Below, one piece after another: positions 15,163-24,343 of a stretch of DNA of 64,000 bases. Source of the DNA: Oceanospirillum sp048265165 (GTDB lineage: Bacteria; Pseudomonadota; Gammaproteobacteria; Pseudomonadales; Halomonadaceae). The translations under genes and the position numbers were made by a program. The stretch spans positions 124,001 to 188,000 of the forward strand of contig NZ_JBLXCD010000003.1 in the NCBI RefSeq assembly GCF_048265165.1, given 5' to 3'. A model generated the notes under the pieces. That model was not told the origin of the DNA and did no database searches. It saw only the letters and a program-made list of their open reading frames with translations. How positions within the stretch are numbered: the stretch's first letter is position 1; each line of letters opens with the position of its first letter.

Positions 15163-15522
15163 TCAAAACGTATGAGTTGGGTGCTCAGAGTCAAGTTGAT
15201 CAGACAAATAGTGCTCAATCTTATCCCTCAATAAAGCATGCTCCTCTGTAAACTGAACACCAATACCAGCGACACGCTGACCATGAGCCCTCTCAGGGGT
15301 AATCCAAACCACATGAGCCTGAACCGGAATTGTCTCGGGTTCATCCATCAGGTTAAGCATCAGTGATAAAGTCTGTCCAAGGCGGAAATTACTCCGGGTT
15401 GGCAGAAATAAACCCCCATGGTGCAAGAAAGGCATATATGCTTTATAAAGCTCTTCTTTCCTATCAAGATTTACTACAGCTGCTTTTGGCCGGACTTTAT
15501 TATTCCCTGTTACCTGCTTCAT
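15163..15522 (-). CDS. pilZ: PilZ-domain type IV pilus protein
   Basis: A 119-residue stand-alone PilZ protein nearly collinear with P. aeruginosa PilZ: YKAYMPFLHHGGLFLPT, then LGQTLSLMLNLMDEPE, IPVQAHVVWITPE and GIGVQFTEE, ending THTF. The start at 15522 has AGGAG about 9 bases upstream; the longer form from 15549 is unsupported. Like its Pseudomonas counterpart it lacks the RxxxR and D/NxSxxG motif needed to bind cyclic di-GMP, so it probably acts in pilus assembly through protein contacts (PilB, FimX in studied species). Lies 92 bases after holB. Confidence 0.92.
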   Translation of the reverse strand: MKQVTGNNKVRPKAAVVNLDRKEELYKAYMPFLHHGGLFLPTRSNFRLGQTLSLMLNLMDEPETIPVQAHVVWITPERAHGQRVAGIGVQFTEEHALLRDKIEHYLSDQLDSEHPTHTF

Positions 15523-15614
15523 CGTCTGATACTCCTTTATCACACACACCGCTTACCTCAGGGGTAAACAGCATCAGCCTTATTACCCTCTGTATCTGTA
15601 AATTCTGCCAAATA

Positions 15615-16625
15615 TTATAATAGCATCTTGTCGACCCACCGAATAAGCAGTGCTTCCATCGCTAATTGGATATTAGGGTTTGCACCGGACAGCAACTGGG
15701 TACGTAGGTGTCCAACCTCCTGAAATAACAGGCGGGCCTTTTCCAGATCAGATGAATGCTGCCACTGACGGTAGAGAGGGAGCATATCCGGAAATGACAG
15801 ATCAGACTCTTCCTGAGTCACCATCCAGCGGCACCAGTCATTCAACCACTGCTGCATCCAACGCAACGTCCACTGCAGATTACCTTCTGTGAAACCAGGG
15901 GCCAACTCTACAGGATCACCGCCGCGAGTCAGATTTTCCATGGCGAAGAAAAGCTTATCCCGCTGTTTGTGCAACGCTTCATCCGCCAATTCCTGAGCAA
16001 GCAGAGGGTTACCCTGAGCCATTCTCAGTAATTTTTCAGCATGCAAAGCAGCATGACTGGAAAGATGACTACCCAGCCAGTCTAACGCTAACCCTTTATC
16101 AGGAACCGGTAACGAAAACTGCTGACAACGGCTTTTGACCGTTGCCATCACAGCGTTCAGCCTGTGACTCAGTAAAATAAAGAGCACATTATCACCAGGC
16201 TCTTCCAGGTTTTTCAGTAGCGCATTAGCCGCATTGATATTCATTGCATCAGCTGGCTGCAGAATAACCACCCGAAAACCACCCTGTTGAGCCGTTTTAT
16301 TGGCAAAGGACTGTAGTTTACGAATCTGCTCAATTTTGATTTGCTTTCCTTCACTCTCCGGCATCACTTCCATCAAGTCAGGATGAGTATCGGCATAAAA
16401 CAGAGCGCAGGACGCGCAGTTACCACAAGCAGTCGCCCCAGGTTGACGGCATAAAAGATAAGCAGCCACCGCCCTAGCCAGATGATACTTACCAATACCC
16501 TGAGCACCTGCCAACAGAAGCGCATGGGGCAAACGGCCGGAACGGTGCTGCTCTGTGAGCTGATTCCAGTAATCCTGCTGCCAGACAAAAGGGATGAGAG
16601 GTGAGTCTTTAACAAGCTCTGTCAT
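15615..16625 (-). CDS. holB: DNA polymerase III delta' subunit
   Basis: A 336-residue clamp-loader subunit. It contains the P-loop-like GAQGIGK (40-46) and a four-cysteine zinc site (Cys59, Cys67, Cys70, Cys73 in LLCRQPGATACGNCASC). Further marks are the NAANALLKNLEEPG and SRCQQF sensor-like segments. Delta' is the stator of the clamp loader that places the beta sliding clamp on DNA. Follows tmk with a 53-base gap. Confidence 0.94.
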   Translation of the reverse strand: MTELVKDSPLIPFVWQQDYWNQLTEQHRSGRLPHALLLAGAQGIGKYHLARAVAAYLLCRQPGATACGNCASCALFYADTHPDLMEVMPESEGKQIKIEQIRKLQSFANKTAQQGGFRVVILQPADAMNINAANALLKNLEEPGDNVLFILLSHRLNAVMATVKSRCQQFSLPVPDKGLALDWLGSHLSSHAALHAEKLLRMAQGNPLLAQELADEALHKQRDKLFFAMENLTRGGDPVELAPGFTEGNLQWTLRWMQQWLNDWCRWMVTQEESDLSFPDMLPLYRQWQHSSDLEKARLLFQEVGHLRTQLLSGANPNIQLAMEALLIRWVDKMLL

Positions 16626-16678
16626 GGATGTTCCAAAATAGGCAGTTATCGAAAGTTAGCTTAGAAGACTTGAAGCGA

Positions 16679-17332
16679 TCAACTACCTGACTGAAAGAAA
16701 CACTGGAGCACATCAGCAATATCCTGCTGAACTCGCTCCAGAGTTTGGCCTGCATCAATCACAGCAAAGCGTTCCGGCTCAGCCTTAGCTCGGGTCAGAT
16801 AACCCTGTCGCACCCGATCAAAAAATTGAGCCTGCTCCTGCTCAAACCGATCAGTCGTGCCACGCTTATTCATCCTCTGGCGGGCAACTTCTGTCGACAG
16901 GTCCAGTAAAATAGTCAGGTCTGGACGTACCGTTTCCTGTACTAGCTGTTCCAGTTGAGCTATCCAGTCGAGATTCAGGCCTCGAGCATACCCTTGATAG
17001 GCGTAGGTCGCATCGGTAAAACGGTCTGATACCACACACCTGCCGCGGGCAAGCTCTGGCAGGATTTTTTCATCCAAATGCTGAGCCCGGGCGGCAAACA
17101 TCAATAGGAGTTCAGCTTTTTCACTGACTTTCTCATCCCGTTGATTCAGTAGTAGCTCACGTATCTCTTCAGCCATTGGCGTGCCACCTGGCTCACGGGT
17201 CATTAGTGGCTGGAGGCCATTTTTTTCAAGCCATTGCTGTACAAAAGTCAGATTAGTGCTTTTACCAACACCTTCTGAGCCCTCTAAAGTAATAAAACAG
17301 CCCTGTTTTCGGTTATTTGTTATCAAGGTCAT
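16679..17332 (-). CDS. tmk: Thymidylate kinase
   Basis: A 217-residue dTMP kinase, making dTDP from dTMP and ATP. P-loop GSEGVGKST at 18-26, TREPGGTP, the DRFTDATYAYQG substrate segment and a LID with RGTTDRFEQEQ. The ATG at 17332 is preferred (GGTGGA 8 bases upstream) over the upstream TTG and GTG codons in the same frame. Sits between mltG and holB. Confidence 0.95.
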   Translation of the reverse strand: MTLITNNRKQGCFITLEGSEGVGKSTNLTFVQQWLEKNGLQPLMTREPGGTPMAEEIRELLLNQRDEKVSEKAELLLMFAARAQHLDEKILPELARGRCVVSDRFTDATYAYQGYARGLNLDWIAQLEQLVQETVRPDLTILLDLSTEVARQRMNKRGTTDRFEQEQAQFFDRVRQGYLTRAKAEPERFAVIDAGQTLERVQQDIADVLQCFFQSGS

Positions 17333-17368
17333 GATCAATTCCACCAAGTCAAACCGGTTTGCTCAAAT

Positions 17369-18427
17369 TTATTGCTGAGTCTCAGGGGATGACTGATAAT
17401 TCTGTTTACGTTTATAAATCTGGTAGTAACGCACCGCTTTATTATGTTCCTGCAATGTCTTGCTGAATTTGTGACTACCATCACCACGGGCAACAAAATA
17501 AAGGTCTCCCTCTTTCAGAGGGTTCAGGGCTGCATGAATCGCATCACGCCCTGGAAGAGCGATAGGCGTTGGCGGTAAGCCATTGATTCGATATGTATTA
17601 TAAGCTGTTTTCTCTTTCAAGTGGCTCCGGGTAATATTGCCCTGATAACGCTCACCCAGACCGTAAATAACAGTCGGGTCGGTTTGCAGCCGCATGCGCT
17701 TCTCCAGACGTTGAACAAAAACACCGGCAATACGAGAACGCTCCTCTGGCACCCCTGTCTCTTTCTCAACAATAGATGCCATAATCAGCGCTTCGTAGGC
17801 ATTATTGTAGGGCAACGCGGCATGGTCAGCTTTCTGCCACTCTTCATTCAAAACCCGGCCCATTTTTTCATAAGCGAGTTTAAGAATCTGCAGATCAGTC
17901 ATGCCTTTGTGGTATTGATACGTATCAGGAAAAAAACGTCCTTCATGGTGCTCTACATCACTGGCGGGCTTGCCGGAAACCCATTGCATAATGTCTGTGG
18001 TACTCATGTCACGGGTTCTAACCGTTAGTTTTTCCTGTTGCTGCAAAAGCTGCAGAGCCTCCGAAAAGTTTAAACCTTCCGGCAGCGTCACTTGGTATTG
18101 AACCGTTTTGCCAGACGTCAGTAAGCCCATGAGTTCATAGGCACTGATACCAGCAGGAATCCGGTACTCTCCTGCTTTTAGTTGACCTTTTTCGGGATTA
18201 ATTTTCAGCCAGATTTTCAGTGGCCAGGTTTCCGGTAAAATACCCTCAGCATGGAACTCCGCCATCACATGGTTAGCGCCAGAGCCAGACTTTACGTCAT
18301 AAACCATAGGCTCAGAGAGCGGTAACGGCTGTTGTAAAAGCTGCTTCCAATATACAAAAAAAAGCAGAGGTATAAGAACAGCAAACCCCGCAAGCGCTGC
18401 AATAACCCGACGATTCAGAAAAAACAT
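17369..18427 (-). CDS. mltG: Endolytic murein transglycosylase
   Basis: A 352-residue YceG-like lytic transglycosylase that cleaves nascent peptidoglycan strands and limits glycan length. One N-terminal membrane anchor (about 8-28), a LysM-like region around 80-130 (TLPEGLNFSEAL), then the catalytic domain with ASIVEKETG (Glu221), RLQTDPTVIYG, YNTYRINGLPPTPIALPG and a C-terminal YFVARGDGSHKFS. Active on the periplasmic face of the inner membrane. Downstream of pabC in the same direction. Confidence 0.95.
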   Translation of the reverse strand: MFFLNRRVIAALAGFAVLIPLLFFVYWKQLLQQPLPLSEPMVYDVKSGSGANHVMAEFHAEGILPETWPLKIWLKINPEKGQLKAGEYRIPAGISAYELMGLLTSGKTVQYQVTLPEGLNFSEALQLLQQQEKLTVRTRDMSTTDIMQWVSGKPASDVEHHEGRFFPDTYQYHKGMTDLQILKLAYEKMGRVLNEEWQKADHAALPYNNAYEALIMASIVEKETGVPEERSRIAGVFVQRLEKRMRLQTDPTVIYGLGERYQGNITRSHLKEKTAYNTYRINGLPPTPIALPGRDAIHAALNPLKEGDLYFVARGDGSHKFSKTLQEHNKAVRYYQIYKRKQNYQSSPETQQ

Positions 18428-18526
18428 ATTTATTCCTTAAACAAATTACCGGCAGAGCTCCGGCATCACAAATATCTCACCTGGCACAGAGGTCGGTTAA
18501 CCCGAAGAATTTCAAAGCAAAACAGC

Positions 18527-19393
18527 TCACACAATCGGTAATTTCATAGCAGGATGAAAGGCACCGATCAACGCCTTAATCACAGAATGCTCAGCAGAAT
18601 GCCAGGACTGAATCAATCCACCATGTTCATCATACCAGTGTGACAAGGGTATAATTCCACGAACACTGTTACAAATAAACGCTGACTCAGCCTGCAACAG
18701 ATCCGAAGCACTTAACGCCGGCATTTCACAGGGTATGGTCAACGCACCTGAACTAGCAGATACCTGCTCCAGAATAGCATCACGCATCACCCCTCTAACC
18801 CCACAAAGGTTCAATTTCGGAGTTAAAAGCCTGTCTTCGTGTACCAGAAAAATATTAGCCATTGTCGCTTCAACCAGATAGCCTGAACGGCTGAACATCA
18901 GACCTTCAAAGTATTCGTCCCGCCATTCCTTGCGCGCCATCACCTGCTCAAGCCGGTTCAAATGCTTCATTCCTGCTAACGCAGGCTGCTCTGCCAGTTG
19001 TAGATGACAGCTTCGTACACTGACACCTGCTGCATAATGTTCAGAATCGGTTTCTGGCAGAGGAAAGCCCTGAAGACTCCACTGGCTATCAGGGCTATCA
19101 GGGCACCGGTAACCCCGGCCTCCACTCCCCCGGGTCACCATAAGCTTGGCGACCCCATCACCTCCATCAACAACCCCGGCAATAGCTCTTATCAGCTGCT
19201 CTTCAGACAGAGGTAGAGGGATATCAAGTCGTTGCAGAGAATATTTCAAACGTTGCCAGTGTCGGTTAAATAGTCCGACACGCCCTCCAATAACCCTGAA
19301 GGTTTCAAACACACCATCGCCATAAGCAAGGCCACGATCGGTGACCGGCCATGAAGTCTGTGCAACACCATTTACCAGAGTTTGAAATGCCAT
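18527..19393 (-). CDS. pabC: Aminodeoxychorismate lyase
   Basis: A 288-residue fold-type IV PLP enzyme converting 4-amino-4-deoxychorismate to 4-aminobenzoate and pyruvate in folate synthesis. Key parts: DRGLAYGDGVFETFR near the N-terminus, the PLP lysine in GMKHLNRLEQVMAR (Lys143), then LVEATMANIFLV and LCGVRGVMRDAIL. The context next to fabF and mltG is the standard one for pabC and argues against the similar branched-chain or D-amino acid transaminases. Confidence 0.93.
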   Translation of the reverse strand: MAFQTLVNGVAQTSWPVTDRGLAYGDGVFETFRVIGGRVGLFNRHWQRLKYSLQRLDIPLPLSEEQLIRAIAGVVDGGDGVAKLMVTRGSGGRGYRCPDSPDSQWSLQGFPLPETDSEHYAAGVSVRSCHLQLAEQPALAGMKHLNRLEQVMARKEWRDEYFEGLMFSRSGYLVEATMANIFLVHEDRLLTPKLNLCGVRGVMRDAILEQVSASSGALTIPCEMPALSASDLLQAESAFICNSVRGIIPLSHWYDEHGGLIQSWHSAEHSVIKALIGAFHPAMKLPIV

Positions 19394-19423
19394 AGGGAAG
19401 GCTCAATAGCAAAAGACAGAGAT

Positions 19424-19448
19424 AAAAAAGGGCCCATCGGGCCCTTTT
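19424..19448 (-). terminator. Terminator between fabF and pabC
   Basis: GGGCCC (19430-19435), ATC loop, GGGCCC (19439-19444), with A6 and T4 flanks; on the minus strand it ends with a T6 tract. It should uncouple pabC from the fab operon at least partly. Confidence 0.8.
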
Positions 19449-19478
19449 ATATACAGCGGCACAGGATCCAGAGTCCTG

Positions 19479-20717
19479 CTACACCTTAGAAAATAGCAAT
19501 GAACCGTTGGTTCCGCCAAAGCCAAAGGAGTTAGACAGCGCATGCTCAACCTTCATATCACGAGCCGTATGCGGCACGTAATCCAGATTACAGCCTTCAG
19601 CCGGATTTTCCAGGTTGATGGTTGGTGGAGCAACCTGATCCCGAATCGCCAGAATGGAGAACACCGCTTCAACCGCACCGGCAGCTCCCAGAAGGTGGCC
19701 GATCATAGACTTAGTGGAACTGACCGCAACACTCTTAGCAGCATCACCCATCACTTTCTCAACAGCACGACTTTCCGCAACATCACCAGCAGGAGTCGAT
19801 GTGCCATGGGCATTAATGTAATCCAGCTGCTCAGGGTTCAGACCTGCATCTTTAACAGCATTTGCCATGGATGCCGCAGCACCACGACCATCTTCCGGTG
19901 GAGACGTCATATGGTAAGCATCATCGCTCATACCGAAGCCGGTCAGCTCAGCGTAGATGGTAGCGCCACGGGCTTTTGCATGTTCATACTCTTCCAATAC
20001 GAGCACGCCAGCACCGTCAGACAATACAAAGCCATCACGGTCAGCATCCCATGGACGGCTGGCTGTCTCAGGCGAGTCATTGCGGGTCGATAGTGCTCGT
20101 GCGGCTGCAAAACCACCCAACCCAAGAGGCGTAGTTGCCATTTCAGCGCCACCGGCAACCATAACATCCGCATCGCCGTAAGCGATGGTGCGCGCAGAGT
20201 AGCCGATGTTGTGAGTACCTGTTGTACATGCGGTGGTAATCGCAATATTAGGCCCCTGAAAGCCAAACCGAATCGCTAAGTTACCAGAAATCATATTGAT
20301 AATACTGCCCGGTACAAAGAACGGTGAAATCTTACGAGGTCCCTTTGCCTGCAGGTTATTATGGTTCGCCTCAATCATTGGCAAACCACCAATACCAGAA
20401 CCAATGGCAACACCGATACGGGACGCATTTTCTTCTGTGCATTCCAAGCCAGCATCATCTACCGCCTGAATCGCGGCTGCCATACCATACTGGATAAAAG
20501 TATCCATTTTGCGGGCATCTTTTGCAGGCATGTATTCGGAGACATCGAAGCCCTTAACTGAGCCACCAAACTGGGTGCTGAAACCCGTTGTATCAAAGTG
20601 CTCAATTGGCGCGATACCGCTTTTACCAGCCAGAATACCGTCCCAGCTCTCTTTTACACTATTACCGAGGGGCGTGATCAAGCCCAGGCCAGTAACAACG
20701 ACCCTTCTGCGAGGCAT
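19479..20717 (-). CDS. fabF: Beta-ketoacyl-ACP synthase II
   Basis: A 412-residue condensing enzyme that elongates acyl-ACP with malonyl-ACP in type II fatty acid synthesis. Catalytic Cys164 in ITTACTTGTHN, the first active-site His in NAHGTSTPAGD and the second in STKSMIGHLLGAAGA, and a C-terminal NSFGFGGTN. A strong GGAGGAA ribosome site precedes the ATG. Usually important for temperature control of membrane fluidity (elongation of C16:1) in enteric bacteria. Confidence 0.97.
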   Translation of the reverse strand: MPRRRVVVTGLGLITPLGNSVKESWDGILAGKSGIAPIEHFDTTGFSTQFGGSVKGFDVSEYMPAKDARKMDTFIQYGMAAAIQAVDDAGLECTEENASRIGVAIGSGIGGLPMIEANHNNLQAKGPRKISPFFVPGSIINMISGNLAIRFGFQGPNIAITTACTTGTHNIGYSARTIAYGDADVMVAGGAEMATTPLGLGGFAAARALSTRNDSPETASRPWDADRDGFVLSDGAGVLVLEEYEHAKARGATIYAELTGFGMSDDAYHMTSPPEDGRGAAASMANAVKDAGLNPEQLDYINAHGTSTPAGDVAESRAVEKVMGDAAKSVAVSSTKSMIGHLLGAAGAVEAVFSILAIRDQVAPPTINLENPAEGCNLDYVPHTARDMKVEHALSNSFGFGGTNGSLLFSKV

Positions 20718-20796
20718 TATGCTTCCTCCAAATACGCTAAAAAACTACCGGGGCATGTCATCTATTTTACTTACAAAAAAATCATACCCGGCAATA

Positions 20797-20834
20797 AAAA
20801 AGAAAAGCCGCCCCTGCTAGGCAGAAAGCGGCTT
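20797..20834 (-). terminator. Stem-loop between acpP and fabF
   Basis: Arms AAGCCGC (20805-20811) and GCGGCTT (20828-20834), followed on the minus strand by an interrupted T-rich tract. It probably causes partial termination after acpP, allowing ACP to be expressed above FabF. Confidence 0.65.
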
Positions 20835-20871
20835 CTTTGTAGTCAGTCTAGGACTGAATACTCACTCGATC

Positions 20872-21105
20872 TTACTGGTGAGAAACTACGTAGTCGATTG
20901 CTTCCTGAACGGTCGTAATCTTCTCAGCTTCTTCATCAGGAATCTCTGTCTCAAACTCTTCTTCCAGAGCCATTACCAGCTCAACGGTGTCCAGAGAGTC
21001 TGCACCCAGATCGTCAACGAAAGAAGATGCATTGGTGATTTCTTCTTCTTTAACACCCAGCTGCTCACTTACGATCTTTTTTACACGCTCTTCGATAGTG
21101 CTCAT
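20872..21105 (-). CDS. acpP: Acyl carrier protein
   Basis: A 77-residue acidic four-helix protein. Ser37 in GADSLDTVEL carries the 4'-phosphopantetheine arm. The N-terminus MSTIEERVKKIV and the rest agree with bacterial AcpP throughout. It is the acyl carrier for every neighbouring Fab enzyme and for lipid A synthesis further along the window; AcpH (6225-6833) would remove its prosthetic group. Confidence 0.98.
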   Translation of the reverse strand: MSTIEERVKKIVSEQLGVKEEEITNASSFVDDLGADSLDTVELVMALEEEFETEIPDEEAEKITTVQEAIDYVVSHQ

Positions 21106-21214
21106 AACTTAAAATTTCTCCTGTGGGTACAAATATCCGAACAGCAATAAAAGCTGATCGGTATTTTATAGAGGGTTACTGAGTGGCGCAATAGCTACCA
21201 GCCAACAACCGGCT

Positions 21215-21958
21215 TTAGCGCATATTCATGCCGCCATTAACTTGCAGAGTTTCACCAGTGATGTAACTCGCACCTTCACTCGCCAGGAAAGCGACAGCAT
21301 TCGCAATCTCTTCTGGCTGGCCCAGACGGGCCAGAGGAATCTGTGTCAGCAGCGCTTTATGCTGCTCTTCAGGTAATGCATGGGTCATATCCGTAGCAAT
21401 AAATCCGGGGGCAACCGCATTCACCGTGATATTACGTGAAGCTACTTCACGGGCCATTGCCCGGGTAAAGCCTTCCATGCCAGCCTTTGCTGCAGCATAG
21501 TTGCTCTGTCCCATATTGCCCATTGTGGCCACTACAGAACTGATATTTACAATGCGACCCCAACGAGCTTTTGTCATGCCACGCATCGTTGCTTTAGCGA
21601 TACGGTAAACAGACTTAAGGTTGGTATCAATAACAGAATCCCACTCATCTTCCTTCATACGCATCAGCAGATTATCTTGTGTGATACCTGCATTATTGAT
21701 GACGATCAAAGGAGCGCTGAATTCTTCAGTAATCGCTTTAATAACAGAGTCCACAGACTCCTGAGAGGTAACGTTAAGAACGTAACCCTTTCCTTGATAG
21801 CCTTGCTCCGCAAGCCCTTCGGAAATACTTTGTGCACCAGATTCAGAAGTGGCCGTACCCACAACGATGGCACCCATTTTACCCAGAGCGTAAGCAGTTG
21901 CACGGCCGATACCACGACTTGCACCTGTTACCAGGGCCACTTTTCCTTCAATACTCAT
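21215..21958 (-). CDS. fabG: 3-oxoacyl-ACP reductase
   Basis: A 247-residue short-chain dehydrogenase using NADPH to reduce beta-ketoacyl-ACP. TGASRGIGRA nucleotide motif at 11-20, NNAGITQDNLLMRM, the Ser-Tyr-Lys triad in NISSVVATMGN and SNYAAAKAG, and APGFIATDMT. The ATG at 21958 follows GGAGAATCAG; ten upstream codons in the same frame overlap the fabD end and are not part of the protein. Confidence 0.97.
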   Translation of the reverse strand: MSIEGKVALVTGASRGIGRATAYALGKMGAIVVGTATSESGAQSISEGLAEQGYQGKGYVLNVTSQESVDSVIKAITEEFSAPLIVINNAGITQDNLLMRMKEDEWDSVIDTNLKSVYRIAKATMRGMTKARWGRIVNISSVVATMGNMGQSNYAAAKAGMEGFTRAMAREVASRNITVNAVAPGFIATDMTHALPEEQHKALLTQIPLARLGQPEEIANAVAFLASEGASYITGETLQVNGGMNMR

Positions 21959-21980
21959 CTGATTCTCCGTAGGAGTAAAT

Positions 21981-22925
21981 TTAGGCACCCTTTACCAACT
22001 CAAGGGTAGACGTTAATGACTCTGGATCATTCACCGCCAGAACTTTCAGACTACGCTGAATTTTCTTATTAAGACCTGCAAGCACTTTACCCGGACCACA
22101 CTCAACGGTGATCTCTGCACCCTGCTCAATCATATGTTCAACACAGGAGACCCAACGAACCGGACTATAAAGCTGAGCCAACAGGTTTTCGCGAATGGTA
22201 TCTACATTGCTATGGGGTTGGCCATCAACATTGTGAACAACCGGAATACGCGGCTCTTCAATCGTAATTTTATCCAGCTCTGCAGCCAGCAGATCTGCCG
22301 CAGGCTTCATCAGATCACAGTGGGACGGAACACTCACCGGCAGAGGTACAACCCGCTTGGCACCCAACTCCTGACACTTAGCACCGGCACGTTCAACTGC
22401 TGCCGTGCTGCCTGCAATCACAACCTGACCAGGGCAGTTATAGTTAACCGGTGCCACAACAGCGCCTTCGGCTGCAGCCTGACAAGCTTCTTCAACTTTA
22501 TCATCCGCCAAACCCAGGATAGCAGCCATGGCACCTGTACCCTCGGGTACAGCTTGCTGCATAAATTCACCACGCAGCTTAACCAGTCGGACAGCGTCAG
22601 CAAAACTCATGGCTCCCGCACAAACCAAAGCACTGTATTCACCCAAGCTATGACCGGAAACCATCGCTGGACGAGGGCCTTCCAATTCTTGCCATACACG
22701 CCAGATCGCAACACTGGCGGTCAGAATGGCCGGTTGTGTTTTGTCTGTCTGGTTTAATGACTCTGCAGGACCTTCCTGCACTAACTGCCAGAGGTCATAA
22801 CCTAAAATTTGTGAGGCTTCTTCAAATGTCGTGCGAACTACCGCATAACGATCAGCCAGTTCACTCAGCATGCCTACTGCCTGCGAACCCTGTCCAGGAA
22901 AAACAAAAGCCAGGGACTGTGTCAT
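21981..22925 (-). CDS. fabD: Malonyl-CoA:ACP transacylase
   Basis: A 314-residue acyltransferase that loads malonyl groups on ACP. The oxyanion segment FPGQGSQ is at 9-15, nucleophile Ser93 is in GHSLGEYSAL and the catalytic His is in VPSHCDLM around residue 203. Twenty-two bases before fabG. A gap of 180 bases separates it from plsX, and that gap carries its own likely promoter. Confidence 0.97.
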   Translation of the reverse strand: MTQSLAFVFPGQGSQAVGMLSELADRYAVVRTTFEEASQILGYDLWQLVQEGPAESLNQTDKTQPAILTASVAIWRVWQELEGPRPAMVSGHSLGEYSALVCAGAMSFADAVRLVKLRGEFMQQAVPEGTGAMAAILGLADDKVEEACQAAAEGAVVAPVNYNCPGQVVIAGSTAAVERAGAKCQELGAKRVVPLPVSVPSHCDLMKPAADLLAAELDKITIEEPRIPVVHNVDGQPHSNVDTIRENLLAQLYSPVRWVSCVEHMIEQGAEITVECGPGKVLAGLNKKIQRSLKVLAVNDPESLTSTLELVKGA

Positions 22926-23070
22926 AGCAAACCCTTTACACTGTTTATTATTAATCAGAACCCAGCCTTACAAATAAACAGCAAGCTGGATCCTTTGTGA
23001 TCCTTGCGCTTTACCCTTTGAAACACCGGGCAAAGCCTTAGTCTGCCCACTCAGGCCAGAATAGCGCGCG

Positions 23071-23079
23071 ATTATAGCA
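23071..23079 (-). promoter_or_regulatory. Extended -10 promoter upstream of fabD
   Basis: On the minus strand TGC directly precedes a perfect TATAAT (23076-23071), the TGn extended -10 form, with no good -35. A T10 tract lies just upstream, after plsX. A GGGCA / TGCCC inverted repeat sits in the leader at about 23,028-23,048. It would give fabD-fabG-acpP a transcript separate from yceD-rpmF-plsX. Confidence 0.5.
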
Positions 23080-23105
23080 CAGCAAAAAAAAAATCGAGGC
23101 CAAAT

Positions 23106-24119
23106 TTACAAACTCGTGCCAGCGCCACTATTTGCTACCTTATCGCCGACCCGCTCACAAAGCCCTGATCGCACGGCATGAGTGGCATGGAGAATAGAGC
23201 GATAAAAACCTTCAACTTCTGCGGCACCATGGCTTTTCACCACAACCCCTTGCAGACCAAGCAAAACGGCACCATTGTATCGCTCAGGGTTAAGGGATCG
23301 CTTAATACTTTTCAGCACAGGCCTAACAAGAACACTCACCACCCTTCCGTAAAGAGTACTCTTGAATCCTTGCCGAATCTGCTGGAACAGGAAGCGCACC
23401 ACACCCTCACTGGTTTTTAGTGCCGTATTACCGGAGACGCCATCACAAACAATTACATCCACCTGACCAGAGAAAATATCACTACCTTCAATAAAGCCTT
23501 CATAACGAATAGCCGTAGAGGTGGCCATAATATCTGCCGCATCACGCACCAACTCTGTGCCCTTGAGTTCTTCTTCGCCGACATTGAGCAAACCAACCGA
23601 CGGGGATACCTTACTCTGCATAACCTCAGCCATAGCGCTACCCATTAAAGCAAACTGGTACAAATCATCAGCATCACACCCCAGGTTTGCCCCCAAATCT
23701 AACATCAGGCACTCACCACCATTAACAGGCAGCTGACTGCAGATCGCCGGGCGACTCACCCCAGGGTACATTTTCAGCAAATAACGACTGATCACGGCTA
23801 ACGCCCCGGTATTACCGGCACTGACACACGCATCTGCTTCCTGATCGGCAACAGCCTGAACAGCCAGATGAATCGACGAGCCTTTCTGATGACGCAGTGC
23901 ATGCTTGGCACTATCTCCCATAGCTACAGATATATCAGAATGACGAAACTGAATCCGGTTAAGCAGCGGGGATTTTTCAGGAAGAAGAGGTCGGATCTTA
24001 TTAAGATCGCCAACCAGGAGCACGGAGAGAGAAGGATCTTTATTAAGCGCTCGGAGCGCTGCAGGAACGGCAACGCGGGGACCGAAGTCCCCGCCCATCG
24101 CATCAATAGCGATTAACAC
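23106..24119 (-). CDS. plsX: Phosphate acyltransferase PlsX
   Basis: A 337-residue enzyme making acyl-phosphate from acyl-ACP for PlsY, the first step of phospholipid synthesis. Typical marks: IAIDAMGGDFGP at the N-terminus, ACVSAGNTGAL, RPAICSQLPV, LDLGANLGCD and VCDGVSGNTALKTSEG. The GTG start at 24119 is supported by AAGGT 6 bases upstream, part of it within the rpmF stop codon. Only 9 bases lie between rpmF and plsX, so the two are co-transcribed. Confidence 0.96.
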   Translation of the reverse strand: MLIAIDAMGGDFGPRVAVPAALRALNKDPSLSVLLVGDLNKIRPLLPEKSPLLNRIQFRHSDISVAMGDSAKHALRHQKGSSIHLAVQAVADQEADACVSAGNTGALAVISRYLLKMYPGVSRPAICSQLPVNGGECLMLDLGANLGCDADDLYQFALMGSAMAEVMQSKVSPSVGLLNVGEEELKGTELVRDAADIMATSTAIRYEGFIEGSDIFSGQVDVIVCDGVSGNTALKTSEGVVRFLFQQIRQGFKSTLYGRVVSVLVRPVLKSIKRSLNPERYNGAVLLGLQGVVVKSHGAAEVEGFYRSILHATHAVRSGLCERVGDKVANSGAGTSL

Positions 24120-24128
24120 AAGCAGACC

Positions 24129-24308
24129 TTATTCGTCGCCTTTGTCAACCACTTTGTTGCCACGGTAGAAGCCATCTGCCGTCACATGGTGACGCAGGTG
24201 AACTTCACCAGTGCTTTTATCTTCTGAAAGCGTAGACGCACTCAGTGCATCGTGAGAACGACGCATACCGCGCTTAGAACGGGTTTTACGGTTCTTTTGA
24301 ACAGCCAT
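24129..24308 (-). CDS. rpmF: 50S ribosomal protein L32
   Basis: A 59-residue ribosomal protein: MAVQKNRKTRSKRGMRRSHD at the start, then ALSASTLSEDKSTGEVHLRH and a C-terminal ADGFYRGNKVVDKGDE. It matches E. coli L32 through the basic RSKRGMRRSHDAL and HHxTADGxYRG segments. It is the C-minus type without zinc-binding cysteines. Located between yceD and plsX, its conserved place. Confidence 0.97.
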   Translation of the reverse strand: MAVQKNRKTRSKRGMRRSHDALSASTLSEDKSTGEVHLRHHVTADGFYRGNKVVDKGDE

Positions 24309-24343
24309 GACAACTCACTCCTAAATACAACTAGAGGTTGCAG

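Noticed and set aside
15163..15522. Possible cyclic di-GMP receptor function of PilZ
   Set aside because: The RxxxR and D/NxSxxG residues needed for ligand binding are not present.
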